64,000 bases of DNA from Ephemerocybe angulata (taxonomy: Eukaryota; Basidiomycota; Agaricomycetes; Agaricales; Psathyrellaceae): positions 1,116,001-1,180,000 of the forward strand of contig JAACJK010000057.1 in NCBI GenBank assembly GCA_013368325.1, given 5' to 3'. The notes below the pieces were generated by a model. That model was given only the letters and a program-made list of their open reading frames with translations. It searched no databases and had not been told where the DNA came from. The position numbers and the translations under genes were made by a program. Positions 45,867 through 56,863 of the stretch are shown here, piece by piece (the stretch's first letter is position 1; each line of letters begins with the position of its first letter).

Positions 45867-47837
45867 CTACCAAAAGCCCCCACCGAACCCACCGAACCCA
45901 CCGAACCCTCCAAATCCACCGAACGGATCGTTGCCGTAGTGCGCGCGCTTGTAATCTGAGTCAAAACACTGGCTCTCGTCCCAATCAATCAGCACGCTGC
46001 AGGAATCATTGAAGAAGTCCACATCATCTCCTGCAAAGTTGATGGCGTCTTTGACCTCCAAGACGTGTATACCATAGCCCTTCGGACGGCCTTCAAATGC
46101 GTCGTTGAGTTCGCAGACGGTCTCTCCAGTGACCATCGTGTGGTCCCCGAAGTGGACCTTCTCGCATGAGATCTTCTTCAGAGCAGGGAAATACGGGGGT
46201 ACCGCGAGAGGCGGCGGGGCGGCTTTCTTCTTCTTCTCATAGCTGTAGTAGGGGTTCTTCGTTTTCTTGACAGGCTTTCTTTTCTTGATTCCAAACGCAG
46301 CATCTTCATCCCATTCCGAACCCGACGAAGCGTAGTCTTTCGGGTCGACATAGCCAGGCGGATCGCTCGCTAGTTTCTTAGCGAAGCTGAGGGCAGTTCT
46401 TCCTTTCCGGAATTGGATCACTATGAGTTTATCCAGGGTAGCGAAGGTGTCCCAATGATCGAAGGAAGGGCTGTTCTCGACTTGGAGGCATCGTAAACCA
46501 GAGAAGTCAATAAGACCAAGCATTTGCAAGAGCGCTTGGTGACTCGAGTAGCTCTGGTTTGCGAACGAGATTGAAAGCCTAGCCGTGTCTGCTTTGGGGC
46601 GCACTTTAGGTGGAGGTCCAAACCACCACCGCAACGTCGGAAACATTTTGTCGTCATCGTCGAGGTCGACGTCGGATATTCCAAATTCCTGGACTCCTGA
46701 CAAGAGATTCCAGGGGCCGCCGAAGGCAGCAGCAAGTTGAGCGGCGTCTGCTGATGTTGCTGGGTCGCTTGTGAGGATAAGCTTGATCGTCGCTTCCGCA
46801 GGAATGCTGACTGCGCGGAAGAAGGCACACACTCCACGCAATGAGCCTTTCAACTGCAGGCTCCGGAGCGATGGCAGCGAGAGGGGCATTTTCTGCGGCG
46901 GATACTCGTCACGCGGTAGGAAGTTGGCGAGTTGGAGGTGCTCCAGTCTTGACATCGACGCGAGGGCTTCCAGAAACTTCGGCGCCGAGACGGGGGTATT
47001 CGTCGACGAGTAGTTGGTAAGTTCGATGCGCCTGAGTTGGGGAGCCTTTGGAAGTGTGTGGCAGCTGAGAGCACACCCACTGATTTCCAGCTCTTGAAGG
47101 CAGGGAAAATCCTCTTCAAAGAGAGCCTCAGGGATTGTGTTCCTCGAAAGAGTTTCCTCGGTTTCGGCATCCCTGTCCATGCTTGATAGCTCTCCTTTCA
47201 GCACGAGCTTGGATAGTAATTTAGGCGGACCCGAGAAGCGAGAAAGCACGTCCTTCAAGCTGGGGCCCTTGCTGGTCGAAGTGCTCAACTGGAGAGACCG
47301 CAAACGGCTGCCCTGTGAAACGATCTTGAAAAGGATCTTGTCGAACACTGGCTTCATGTCCCACGCACGGAAGTTCACATCGAATGGCGCTTGTTTGGTC
47401 CTCGAAAGCATAGTTTCCATGAAGGCGACCGGAATGTGATCATCGGTTGAGAGGTTCGACCAGAGCGCAGGACAGTCCAAGGCGACCTTCCTCCACTGTC
47501 GGCATACACCGGTAATCTGGATCCACTTGTGGAACCCCCTATACTCCCGCCGCGACGAGTGTTCCAAGGTGACGAAAACCTTCGACAAAAGTTCCGCAGG
47601 TAGTGCAGCGATGTCGGACGCGTCGTTCCTATACTCCTTCAGTGCGGTGATTTCGTTTTCCAGCTCGTTTACGCGCTTGTGGGCTTCTTCTTGAATCTTC
47701 TTGGGGCTGGACACGCTCTCCGCGCTGAGCAAACCACGAATTACGACGTCGTTGCCCGGGATAGGGTTGAAAGCAGCTTTTATGAAAGCATCGTCGTTCG
47801 CAACAATATCTGCTACCGACAGCGCAGGAGCTGACAT
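45867..47837 (-). CDS. F-box/LRR-like protein with C-terminal GGF repeats
   Basis: 656 residues from the ATG at 47837 (MSAPALSVADIVANDDAFIK). An in-frame ATG at 47870 is an alternative; beyond it the open frame begins at a TTG. Coiled coil 'KIQEEAHKRVNELENEITAL', F-box-like 'IAALPAELLSKVFVTLEHSS', then 'WIQITGVCRQWRKVALDCPA' and 'LWSNL'. LRR-like body (LLSKLVLKGELSSMDRD, LPSLRSLQLKGSL). A Lys-rich insert lies near 'KKRKPVKKTKNPYYSYEKKK'. The C-terminal module 'GIHVLEVKDAINF' ... 'VLIDWDESQC' is shared with the 12, 55, 57 and 59 kb genes, but its Cys is replaced by Ala. The tail is (GGF)n ending in W instead of an acidic run. It is a predicted SCF adaptor with unknown substrate. Confidence 0.8.
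   Translation of the reverse strand: MSAPALSVADIVANDDAFIKAAFNPIPGNDVVIRGLLSAESVSSPKKIQEEAHKRVNELENEITALKEYRNDASDIAALPAELLSKVFVTLEHSSRREYRGFHKWIQITGVCRQWRKVALDCPALWSNLSTDDHIPVAFMETMLSRTKQAPFDVNFRAWDMKPVFDKILFKIVSQGSRLRSLQLSTSTSKGPSLKDVLSRFSGPPKLLSKLVLKGELSSMDRDAETEETLSRNTIPEALFEEDFPCLQELEISGCALSCHTLPKAPQLRRIELTNYSSTNTPVSAPKFLEALASMSRLEHLQLANFLPRDEYPPQKMPLSLPSLRSLQLKGSLRGVCAFFRAVSIPAEATIKLILTSDPATSADAAQLAAAFGGPWNLLSGVQEFGISDVDLDDDDKMFPTLRWWFGPPPKVRPKADTARLSISFANQSYSSHQALLQMLGLIDFSGLRCLQVENSPSFDHWDTFATLDKLIVIQFRKGRTALSFAKKLASDPPGYVDPKDYASSGSEWDEDAAFGIKKRKPVKKTKNPYYSYEKKKKAAPPPLAVPPYFPALKKISCEKVHFGDHTMVTGETVCELNDAFEGRPKGYGIHVLEVKDAINFAGDDVDFFNDSCSVLIDWDESQCFDSDYKRAHYGNDPFGGFGGFGGFGGFGGGFW
45876..45924 (-). 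repeat. GGF-encoding tandem repeat
   Basis: A 9-nt unit (CCACCGAAC on the plus strand, with variants) repeated about five times encodes the Gly-Gly-Phe tail of the F-box protein. Units differ at one or two bases. Confidence 0.75.
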
Positions 47838-48230
47838 CTGGGAAGATTCGCAGCGTGAGGTTTTGATCATTTCCCCGGAGTCGGGAGGCGACCCACCTTT
47901 GTATATACGGGCAACAGGCTCGAGCACTGCTGACGTGTTGAGAGCCAAGGTCGATAGCAAAGGCTCGGAGGAAGAGAGCAATTTTGAAACTCAGCACCCC
48001 CATCGCGCCACGCGACGGATCAAACGCGTTGCGATTGACCCCTATCTCAAACACAGGGGTCATCCAAAGCAAGAGCGATTGGCACAGACTGGCATCGGAG
48101 AGAGTACTAATGAGAGTGTGATTCTCTCAGTATATTGCTACAATTGTAAAATACGTTCAGGCGATTATATTATACATGAAACCGGAGAGTTGTCCGGGAA
48201 AGGGAATTGGGGTGGTGGGGATACAGCAAT

Positions 48231-48644
48231 TTACTGCACTTTTGCCCTTGTCCTGCTGGCGATAGGCCGCCGATTCCTCTGCTGATAGGTAGTGTAGGCG
48301 AAGTAGGCTCCAATACAGAGCGCAATGGCCATAAAGTTTCCTGTGAGACAACGTTCAGCTCCACGCTCCACCGTTTCTATACGAGCGACAAACTCACCTG
48401 CAATGAACCCAATGGTTCCAGAGAATATGTCGAGGATCATCGTCACACAGTGTTGCACGATGCTTAACGCGCTACTAACGACGTTCAAGCCGAGGGAGAA
48501 GAACGCGTGGAGCAAGGCGAGGACAGAGCTGAAGAGGTTCGCGATGATGCCAAAGATCGAGGAAATGAAGTTGGAGACAGAGCCGGTAAAACCGGAGTGT
48601 CCAGTGGTATAGTGAGAGGACGAGGAGAAGATTCCGCCGGTCAT
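48231..48644 (-). CDS. Small membrane protein of unknown function
   Basis: About 118 residues after removal of a 57-nt intron (48341-48397). The intron is a multiple of three with no stop, so a read-through form of 137 residues is possible. The start MTGGIFSSSSHYTTGHSGF is followed by long hydrophobic, helix-favouring segments (NFISSIFGIIANLFSSVLAL, LSIVQHCVTMILDIFSGTIG). A final membrane segment (FMAIALCIGAYFAYTTY) precedes a basic tail (QQRNRRPIASRTRAKVQ). The family is not recognised. The pattern suggests a small integral or hairpin membrane protein with a cytosolic basic end. A TATATAA element at 48733-48739 lies about 90 nt upstream. Confidence 0.65.
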   Translation of the reverse strand: MTGGIFSSSSHYTTGHSGFTGSVSNFISSIFGIIANLFSSVLALLHAFFSLGLNVVSSALSIVQHCVTMILDIFSGTIGFIAGEFVARIETVERGAERCLTGNFMAIALCIGAYFAYTTYQQRNRRPIASRTRAKVQ

Positions 48645-49055
48645 TGTAGAAAGTGTTATTTGCTTTGTGGTGAGGTTGTGTGGAGAGTAATGCGGTTCGT
48701 GAAGTGAGGAAGGAGGATGGCCCTGCCCTCCATTATATAGTCTCAAGTAAACGTGGATGACGCCTATGATCGTGCGGCCCCAGCTCCAGTTTCCATTTGC
48801 GTTGCCTTCTCTAAGGGGTAGTTTCCACTATCCAGATCCGTGTTCAAGTACAGCAATTGCGTCATCGAGCGCTTGAGGTTCCCCAATCGTGAAGGTGGTT
48901 CACTTCTATCAGCTTGAAGCAAATGCATTGGGCCAAAAACTACAGAATGTGGGACTAGCGTAGTATTATAAGTGGATTTCTCTAATGTGCGTAAAGGTAT
49001 TGTAATGCCGTTCTCGTCTAACATATTGGGGTTTCAGTGATAGGAAAGCAATACT
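48645..49055. other. Intergenic region, no gene seen
   Basis: 411 bp between the small membrane protein start and the Mpv17 stop, both minus strand. Apart from the TATA element at 48733-48739 it shows only a short frame without known features. Confidence 0.45.
48733..48739 (-). promoter_or_regulatory. TATA box of the small membrane protein gene
   Basis: TATATAA on the minus strand lies about 90 nt upstream of the ATG at 48644. Sequence and spacing fit a core promoter. Confidence 0.5.
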
Positions 49056-50069
49056 CTAAAGTGCATGTTGAGAGCCTTGGTGGATGGGATGCATAGCTTC
49101 GCGTCTGTCACGATCGTGCAAGAGTTTCTCGTCGTGGGCGACTTGATTGTCTAGCATCGCGTCCTCCCTGGTTAAAAGAATCAGCATATCTCCTTCTGAA
49201 GTCGGCACATAATGGCAAACATACCGAGAATTCAGCATCGACAGATAGAGCGTCCAAAGCACACCACAACATTGGTTGAAGGGCACTCGGTATGGCAGAG
49301 GAACGTAGCGGAAGTTGACCATCTACAAGAGCGTCAGTATACAACAAACTCGATAGCATACAATGAAAACGTACCTGTGCCAAAGGCCATACCTTCCAAT
49401 TGGCAAGAAGGGCGTCTCCAAACAAATCCCGGTACTTCTGTTTGATTTGACTGCGCGAACGCCCCTCCATCATGCCCATAGAGCCAATAAACAGGACGAT
49501 GCCAATCGGAGCCCTAGAAGACAATAAGAATTAGTATTGGTAAGGAACCAAGTTTCATAGAAATCGCACATGAAGAGCTGGTCTGCTGCTACACGCTTCG
49601 CTAGAGCGGGGAAGCTGACTTTAGGGGGTGCCTCTGGCCGAACGAGGCCACCAGCAGCGTTCGGTCTTCGTGTAACGCCTTTAAAAGAATGGAGAGGGAA
49701 GCGGGATTCGAGAAAGCCATTCCATCGACCAAGAAATGGACCTAAGCAATGATATAGGTGAGGGCCGAATTCATGGCTAGAACATGCGACATACTCAGAG
49801 TTGCACCGAAAACGAAGAATCTGAACGTCCGCGTGAAATCGTACTTGTTATTAGCGGAGCTTTTATCATCGCCGCGTATCTAGTGACGAACTCCGAGTCA
49901 GTCTTAGAAAGTCCGGGAAGAGTTCGCCACAACGCACCGTTCCTTCAGCCACTTGGGCTACGAAATCTCCTAGGGCATTGAGACAGCCGCCCGCTACTGA
50001 AAGCGTGATGTTGGGGTGTGTATTGAACGAGTGCTGATAAGCACGGGCCAGGGAAAGTGCAGCAGCCAT
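49056..50069 (-). CDS. Mpv17/PMP22 family membrane protein
   Basis: Seven or so exons. It starts MAAALSLARAYQHSFNTHPN, followed by 'LSVAGGCLNALGDFVAQVAE', 'YDFTRTFRFFVFGATL', 'PFLGRWNGFLESRFPL', 'VAADQLFMAPIGIVLFIGSM' and 'ANWKVWPLAQMVNFRYVPLP'. 'YRVPFNQCCGVLWTLYLSML' completes the family signature (W.vWP..Q..NF..vP...R......W..yLS). Mpv17-family proteins are four-helix membrane proteins of the mitochondrial inner membrane or the peroxisome. The Lys/Arg-poor start and lack of a long presequence do not decide between the two. An insert of about 30 residues after the third block (GVTRRTAAGGLVRPEAPPKV) is longer than in animal Mpv17. The final exon is hydrophilic (RREAMHPIHQGSQHAL). Confidence 0.88.
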
Positions 50070-50934
50070 TTTGATGTATGAACGTTGGCGAACGGGGTCG
50101 TCGAGGGGTGTTTAGGTGAAGTCGAATGTGAAACAAAGGGGGGTGGTGCACCAAAGCGCGAGGTGCGTCGACTAGGGGTGATACGTGTAAGGTTGCGAGG
50201 AGCAGAGGGTTGCGAGTGGGAAGACGGTAACGAAGTGTCAGGGCGATTTGGGTTCTATATGCAAGGCTGCGTACCAGATGAGTGCTGACAGCTCCTTTCA
50301 TTCGTGTTTTTGAAGCGGTGTTTGAGTGTGGAGACGCGGTTTAGGGCACAGGTTCGTAGTGGAATCTCGTGGAGTGGTCAACCCCGTGTGCGAATTGGAG
50401 TTGTCTTATCTCCAAGGTTCCTCAAGGCCTGACGGTCAGACTCGCGTCAATAAGATCCTGGGTGCTGGTGGCGTTGGTACATACCTGTTGGAACGGAGCA
50501 GAGTAGCCTGTGGAGCAAAATGCGCTGTTGTCGACGTTGCGTCGAATTCGATGGAAATTCCAAACAAAAGGGTCAAGATAACGGTATAACCTTCATTCAT
50601 CAAACGCGCTCACACAAAAGGCATCCATGACATCATTCAGTCCTCTTTGGGTAAGCGCGCCGAGGGGCTTTGATCCGGCGTTTTTGGGCAGAGCACTTCG
50701 GTGGCGGACAGTAATTCAGCGACATTTGAGAGGCTGGAAAAGATGACACGGGCGGACAGTTCAACGAGAAGAGAGTCAGCCTCTTTATCCTGATAAAAAG
50801 TGAATCCATGGGCGCAGCTTCGCTCTCCCACCCTTATCCTATCCCACATTCTCGCTACTAACCAACTATCCCCACCACACCCCATCCAAACTATCGCCGA
50901 CAAACTAACCTATTCACCACGCTACCCCACTATC
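50070..50934. other. Divergent intergenic region
   Basis: 865 bp between the Mpv17 start (minus) and the glycine-rich secreted protein start (plus). It probably holds both promoters. A plus-strand frame at 50326-50589 contains a Gly-rich 'ILGAGGVGTYLL' but no flanking domain or splice support. Confidence 0.45.
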
Positions 50935-51689
50935 ATGCTCATTCCCTTCTGCCTCATCTTATCCATCTTGTGGACCTATGCGCCAGTGGCGCTCAGCTCG
51001 CCGATCGCCTCTCCGAACCCAGCACCACTCCCTGCCCTGACCGAGAACCTGACAGGCGGCAACGGCTACACGGGCAGCGGCGGAAACGCTGTAGGCGGCA
51101 ACGTTCTTGCGTCTAAAAACTCCAAGGCTGGCCTACTTGGATTGTTGACTGGAGACAAGCCCCTCCTCAGCGCTTTCTCGGGGAACGCAGGGAACGGGGG
51201 CGACGCATCGACTGGAAATGCTCTCGCAGGCGGAGTTCTTAGGGGCGGGCGTGTCAGGGGTGGTTATTCGAGCGGGCTCGGCTTGCCTGCAGGGAACGGT
51301 AGAACCGCATTCCCAGTCCCAATAAGCGGCATCAATCTTGACCAAGTCACAACAAATACCAACGTCGGAAACGCGTACACTGGCGCTGGTGGGAATGCCG
51401 CAGGCGGTACTGTCAGCGCTGCAGCAGGCCTGATAGACCTATTTTCTCGTCAGTGCATCTTTCCTTTCGCTGTATTGCGGTTGCTGATAGAGTGTTGACA
51501 GACAACGCTGGAGACGGTGGGAAGGCGAAAAGCGGGGCTGGTCGTATTCTGAGGAGAAAATACATGAACAAAAATCGCCTCGAGACTCACGACCACGATG
51601 CTTTTGACGAAGAATCCAGAACCCCGCCCCCTCGTATACCATTGAAGCTCCGTCGATTAAGTCGCTCATTCCGGGTCAACCTACAATAG
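50935..51689 (+). CDS. Secreted glycine/asparagine-rich repeat protein
   Basis: Two exons encode about 230 residues. The N-terminus MLIPFCLILSILWTYAPVAL is a signal peptide with likely cleavage after the Ala/Ser-rich end. The mature part carries diverged copies of a unit of the form G-N-x-[YG]-T-G-x-G-G-N-A-x-G-G-x-V: 'GGNGYTGSGGNAVGGNV', 'GNAGNGGDASTGNALAGGVL' and 'GNAYTGAGGNAAGGTV'; a partial copy 'HNAGDGGKAKSGAGR' spans the intron. The C-terminus is basic with a dibasic site ('ILRRKYMNKN') and a 'RIPLKLRRLSRSFRVNLQ' end. No enzyme domain is visible. A cell-wall, surface or matrix role is a guess from composition. The ATG at 50935 begins the signal peptide. Confidence 0.65.
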
Positions 51690-51839
51690 AGGAGCATGTA
51701 TTTTTCTCGTTGCAGGCGACGCTGGCCTCATCTTAAGGGACGTCTGGAATGTAGCCATTAGATAGAGGGTGAACCCCCGAACACAGCATTACTTGCCACC
51801 CCGAAATGGAGGAGATAATCGATATTACCATGTCCATAC

Positions 51840-52789
51840 TTAGAGCAATCGCAAGTTTCCTGTCACTTCGTTAATGAGAGAAACAGGGGCGGGACCGATT
51901 CCTAGCACGGTTCTCGAGCCAGCCGCAATTTGCGTGCGCCCACTAAATCATGAGTTAGTTGTTGACTTGTGCCCTGGAGGTGTCGCACTCACGCGTCTAG
52001 GATCGAGCGAGCGCAAAGGTTCAGACTCTTTGCAATGGCTTCCAACTCGAGGATTTCATCCTCTGATCCGGCTTTCAGAGCAATCTTTGCTTGACTGCAG
52101 GAGGCGGATGGATGAGTCGGAGGATAAGTTGCAGAGCATGTCACAACGTACCCAGTGCGCTCCCAGTGGTTGATCAATTTGGGGTTCTTCTTAACCAATG
52201 CCTTATAGCAAGCCAAGGTCGCGTGTCTATGGGATGTTAGGCCATGGTGAAGAGCCAAGGGAGCTGGCATAATTACCCGCATCTTGAAGATAGAAGAGGT
52301 TAACAACGAAACGAGAAAGCTTGTAGACGAGGCTCACTGAGCTGCAATCTTGCCCGAAGTCATTTTGAGATCAGTTCTTACAACGAGAACCTTTCCAGTC
52401 TGTGGTTAGCACAGTCTCGATGGCATACTATGGGTTTACTCACCAACTTGCACGGTTCAGAGAACCCTGCTGAAATGGCAGACAAGTCTCCATCTGCATC
52501 CTCTTCCTCCTCGTCAACATCTTCAAAGTCGCTGTCGTGTTCTGACTCCGAAGTGGCTTGAGCCTCTACTTCCTCAGGCTTCGCGGGTGCGGGTGCAAGC
52601 GTCGGTTCTGGTGCAGCAGGCGCAGGCGCCAGGGATTCTGTCACAGGGAGCACGGTGCGCGCGCCAAGAAGATAGCCAGCGCCGAGGGAGGCCAATGCCA
52701 GAGTAATAGCTGCAGTTACTGAGATTCCATCAGCACTGGACGGTCAATCCTCTGCACAGGTAGTTGGGCATACCTTCTCGCTTTGACAT
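51840..52789 (-). CDS. PTH2: Peptidyl-tRNA hydrolase 2
   Basis: [20 protein letters not shown] starts the protein and includes an N-terminal membrane segment ([16 protein letters not shown]). A Pro/Ala/Glu-rich linker with an acidic run ([15 protein letters not shown]) follows. The catalytic PTH2 domain is clear: '[20 protein letters not shown]', '[20 protein letters not shown]', '[18 protein letters not shown]', 'ICARSI'-type block '[20 protein letters not shown]' and '[10 protein letters not shown]'. It hydrolyses peptidyl-tRNA released from stalled ribosomes; eukaryotic PTH2 is anchored in the mitochondrial outer membrane through the N-terminus. Five exons. It ends '[10 protein letters not shown]'. 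It is divergent from the Pom33 gene. Confidence 0.93.
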
Positions 52790-53308
52790 TGTGCTGGTCG
52801 ATTACTGAAAGGGAATACAAAGTCCGGGTTGGGTGGAAAGTTGGGCTCGGCAAGTTCCGATCGCAATGCAGATCCTCTCGTATGCGCGCCTATTATCGGA
52901 AGCGGTCCCATTCCTGGTCAGCGGTGCAGACAAAAGCTACTGGTAGCGCCCAGCGACACCGATTGACATCGAATGAACCACACGACGGTGGTGCCTTGCA
53001 CTGTCGATACAGCAGAGATGACGTAATGGAAAGGCTGGCGTCATGTCACGTGTTCGTGAGTGACGATTACACGTTTTGGTTGGGGGCTCATCGACACGAC
53101 GACCTCCTCCGGCATTCGTGCTGCGTCTTCAAGCTCCCGCTATCTCCAGTCTCCCTTGACATCGGCCACGCTGTACGCTGCTAATTTCCTTAAAACCCCG
53201 GTTCTGGACTAACATGTGGCAATCCTTCTTTCGCCTGTTCCTGTGTGACACGACACATTCAGTTATCTCCCCTGTCCTCGACTCTGCACCACTCGACCGA
53301 CCTACCCA
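52790..53308. other. Divergent promoter region PTH2 / Pom33
   Basis: 519 bp between divergent starts. No coding signal; a frame at 52783-53184 overlaps the PTH2 start and lacks any domain. Confidence 0.5.
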
Positions 53309-54555
53309 ATGGCAACTTCTCAAGTGTGTTCTCTAGAAACTCGACTGGTACTCCAAGCTAATCAGAGCCTCGTATCCAGCACTACATTTGGGCTGGAGGC
53401 CACTTCCTTCTTCTTGCATCAGCTCTCAGGATTTTCCTGTCGTGGGTCACCTTCGGTAGTCCTTCGTCGTGGTGGTACAAAGGTGTGTAGATGACCTTTT
53501 ACTTTACCTCTATCGACAAGGTTGTGGCTTCCCTGCAGCATTGGTGTAATGCCGGCCGCGCCCGTTGGTGCTTGCGCGCCTCGTGTACTACTCTGTCACT
53601 GCTAGGACATGGAGCTGACTTCTTGCATCCCTCCCTATCCAGCCAGCTTCAGCGGCGCCCTACTCAGTTATGCCATTGTCTGCATGTAAGTGGCTGTTTT
53701 CATATCGGTTGAAACTCAACTGACAGGAGTTGGTGCAGGAAATCTCTCGGAGTGCGTTATCGGCGAATTTCTTTCCAGCGTTCAAGCCTCTAATTTACGT
53801 TTAGACACCTCAACTCAATATTGCCTACGCGAAACGATGCCTGGTTGACGAGGTGGGTCCCAAAAATGTGGTCAATGCCGGAGGTACTCAAGTCCCTTCA
53901 GAATGTCCAATACTTCGCTCTCGCCATTTTCTGGTGGACTTCCAAACCTGTCACGAGTATGTCTTTTGTCTTCAACTCAGTCCAAGCTCTTATGTCGCCC
54001 ATCCAGTCGCCCTTGTGCCTTACGCCATCTTCTCACTGTTCCACGCATTGACCTTTGCCCGCACGACTCTTATGCCTCAACTCTTGCCTCCCGGCCCACC
54101 TGCAACTGCCGGAGGCCCTCCCACTCCTCCTCCACTTGCGAAGAGGCTCCAGGTCTGGGTTAAGGGTATGTATCGTGTTCCATGTTTTCTGCAACCATAC
54201 TCATTATATCCTCTCAGCCAACTATGACCGCGCCATGTCCGTCGTCGCGTATGCCGAAATCCTGATTTTCGTCCGCGTCCTTCTTGGTGCCATCACCTTC
54301 CAAAACTCCCTTTTGAGCCCCCTCATTGTCGCCCACTTCCTCCGTCAGCGATACCACCAAAGCGCGTTCACCAGACATGCCGTCGCCAACGTTGACGCTC
54401 AGCTTTCACAGCTCGCTCGCCGCCCTGGCATCCCACCTGTCGTCGACCAGGTCTGGCAGAGGGCTCGTGGCTTGATCTCCGGATGGGCAGGAAGCGTCCT
54501 CCAGGCTCCTCCCGCTGCGCCTGCGGGTGCCGGAGCCGGGGCTGCTCGCCGCTAG
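53309..54555 (+). CDS. POM33: TMEM33/Pom33 family nuclear-pore and ER membrane protein
   Basis: Seven short exons. They give a start MATSQ, then 'HYIWAGGHFLLLASALRIFL', 'GALLSYAIVC', 'KSLGTPQLNIAYAKRCLVDE', 'NVQYFALAIFWWTSKPVT', 'ALVPYAIFSLFHALTFARTT', 'LMPQLLPPGPPATAGG', 'ANYDRAMSVVAYAEILIFVR' and 'LLGAITFQNSLLSPLIVAHF'. The block order and the LFHALTF.RT / P.LLPPG.P signature are those of the TMEM33/Pom33/Tts1 family. These are ER proteins with several membrane segments that help shape the ER and position nuclear pores. The C-terminus is Ala/Pro/Gly-rich (PPAAPAGAGAGAARR). The first intron is inferred from phase and could differ slightly; the rest is solid. Confidence 0.88.
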
Positions 54556-55073
54556 ACGCTGCGCCGTAGTAGCTGAGTCTGGGACTTGTAATGGTGGCGT
54601 GGGGTGGTCAGAGTCATCGTCGCCAGTCGGACACGCTAAGGACGTTCTCGATAAAGCTAGTCGAGTCCTAATGTGCTACTACTTGTGGTCTACGTAATTA
54701 ATGGTTAATATTTGCTGGTCCCGCTGTATCACTTACTGCCATCGTTGTAGTCTCTGCTGCTCTGCCGCTTGAGAATCGACCATAGAACGGTGTATACCAT
54801 TATGTCCACCTATACTCCTCGAAGCAATGTGTATATCTAGAGCAATTAGACGCCCGTCACCCGCTGCAGCCCCTTTGTCGGCAAGTCGCGTGCTCACGTG
54901 TTATGGCTCATTACGATCGGCCTTCGGCGGGGTTTGTTTTACTGTTTCCAATAGCCCTGACTCCCGTGTAGAGCTCCTGTGCAGTGTGGAAAGGTTCTTG
55001 GACGGTAGGATACTGACAGGACCTTTTAATTGGCGCGTCTGACTGATTGACGCGTATAGAGCCAAGGTCAAGG
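54556..55073. other. Intergenic region, no gene seen
   Basis: 518 bp between Pom33 and the first gene of the tandem F-box array, both plus strand. It contains 3' UTR and promoter sequence only; no clear core-promoter element was identified. Confidence 0.45.
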
Positions 55074-56831
55074 ATGGAACACGACAATGCCAATCAAGCG
55101 TTTACGACGTTCACAGCGTTAACGAAGGCCCTTCTCAACGACACAGAGTCAAGGCCAGCGACCCGTCGAGAGAAAGCGGACCAACAGGTCTCTGAACTCC
55201 AAAAGGACATACGGACACTGAAGAGTTACCACAACAGCACCACCGCCTCCTGTCGAATCCCTCGCGAAATTTTAGCCAACATCCTCCTCGCACACCAATC
55301 CCTCATTATCCAGGGTTCTCGTGGCTCGTGGAGACACGAAGGCATATTCCTATGGATCAAGACGGCGCACGTCTGTCGTCACTGGAGGGCCGTGGCGCTC
55401 GACTGTCCTGCCCTTTGGGCGAACCTTTGCAGCTTCACCAAACGCGAATTCGTGGAGCTCTCATACCGGCGCTCGAGAAACGCACCTCTTGCCATTGATG
55501 CTACACGTTTTCCATACCGCAGCGGTCGCAGCGACTCGAAGAGTGAATGGGCCGACTTCCTACTCGACATTCTTTCACAACCTGAACGCCTCCGCTCTCT
55601 TCAACTCGATCTCAGTTCGCAAAACAATCAGAAAGGGCTGGACTTTGCGGGACTGTTTTCGAAAACCACGGGCGGCACGCCTTTACTCGAGAAGTTGGTT
55701 CTGAAGAGCAGCGCAAGAGACGGCGAGCCCCTGCCAGCGAACCTTTTGCAGGGAGGGGCTCCTGTGCTCAAGCACTTGGAGCTGTACAAGTGCGGATTCC
55801 CCAGTGGGAGCCTCCCGTCGATGTCTGCGCTGACGCACCTATCTCTGAAGGGGCCAACGGGCTTTCGACAGCAGCCGCTAGCACCCACCAATTTCCTCAA
55901 CTCACTACGCGAACTCCGCCACTTGGAATCCCTCGAGTTGGAATCATATCTTCCTTGCCCAACCGCCGAATACAGTGCCGTCTTGGAAACGGAGGCTGAA
56001 CGGGTCGTCTTCCCTGCACTCCGCTCCTTGACGATGACCTCGGAAACAACGGCCAGGGTTAATGCATTCCTCCAAAGGATATTGATTCATTCCTCTGCAT
56101 CGATCACCGTCACATTCAGCGACCAGCAAGCTCAAGCTCAAGCAATCGACAAGTTTTTGGAAATAATTTCGACTGCCTGGAAGGACAAGCCCAACGACCC
56201 GCCTCGAACTGGTGTGAAGGAACTCCGGATTTCGTCCGTAGACAAACGCTATAGCGACGAGCCCAAATTCGCATGCCACCTCTTGGACGAGGCGTATGGG
56301 GCGCCTCAGCCTGTGCTCACGTTCGCGTTCAAGTCGTCGTGGAATCTTCCGACCCTCGACATCCTCACCAGCATTGGCGTCCGGCTGGACTTGCAGCCCC
56401 TCATTTCGCTCGTTATTACGAACTGCGAGGACTTGCCCAAGGAGATGTGGTGGACCGTCTTTTCGGACACACCGTTCCTCCAGTACGTCAAGATGGAGAC
56501 GAGCCCGATCAAGGATTTCCTCGCTGTTTTGAAGACCGACCCGACGCTCAAGGGTGCAGCGGCGAACGATGGGAATGCGGACGCGGAAGACTTGGAGCCT
56601 TTCTTCCCGGCGCTTTGGAACATCCAGCTTAAATATGTTGATTTCGACGAGGGTAACGAGTTGGTTGGCGACCTGGTCAATGTCCTGACGAAGAGGCCTG
56701 ACGAGCACAGGATTGAGAACCTGCACATCGAAAAGTGCTTCAACTTCTTCAAGGAGGACCACAAGAAGATCAAAAAGGCAGCTCCTTGGCTCGAATACTT
56801 CTGGGATAAAAATGAAGAAGTGCCAGAGGTG

Positions 56832-56863
<32 letters not shown>

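Noticed and set aside
50326..50589. Plus-strand frame with ILGAGGVGTYLL suggesting a nucleotide-binding start
   Set aside because: Only a short Gly-rich match; the rest of a Rossmann fold is absent and there are no continuing exons.
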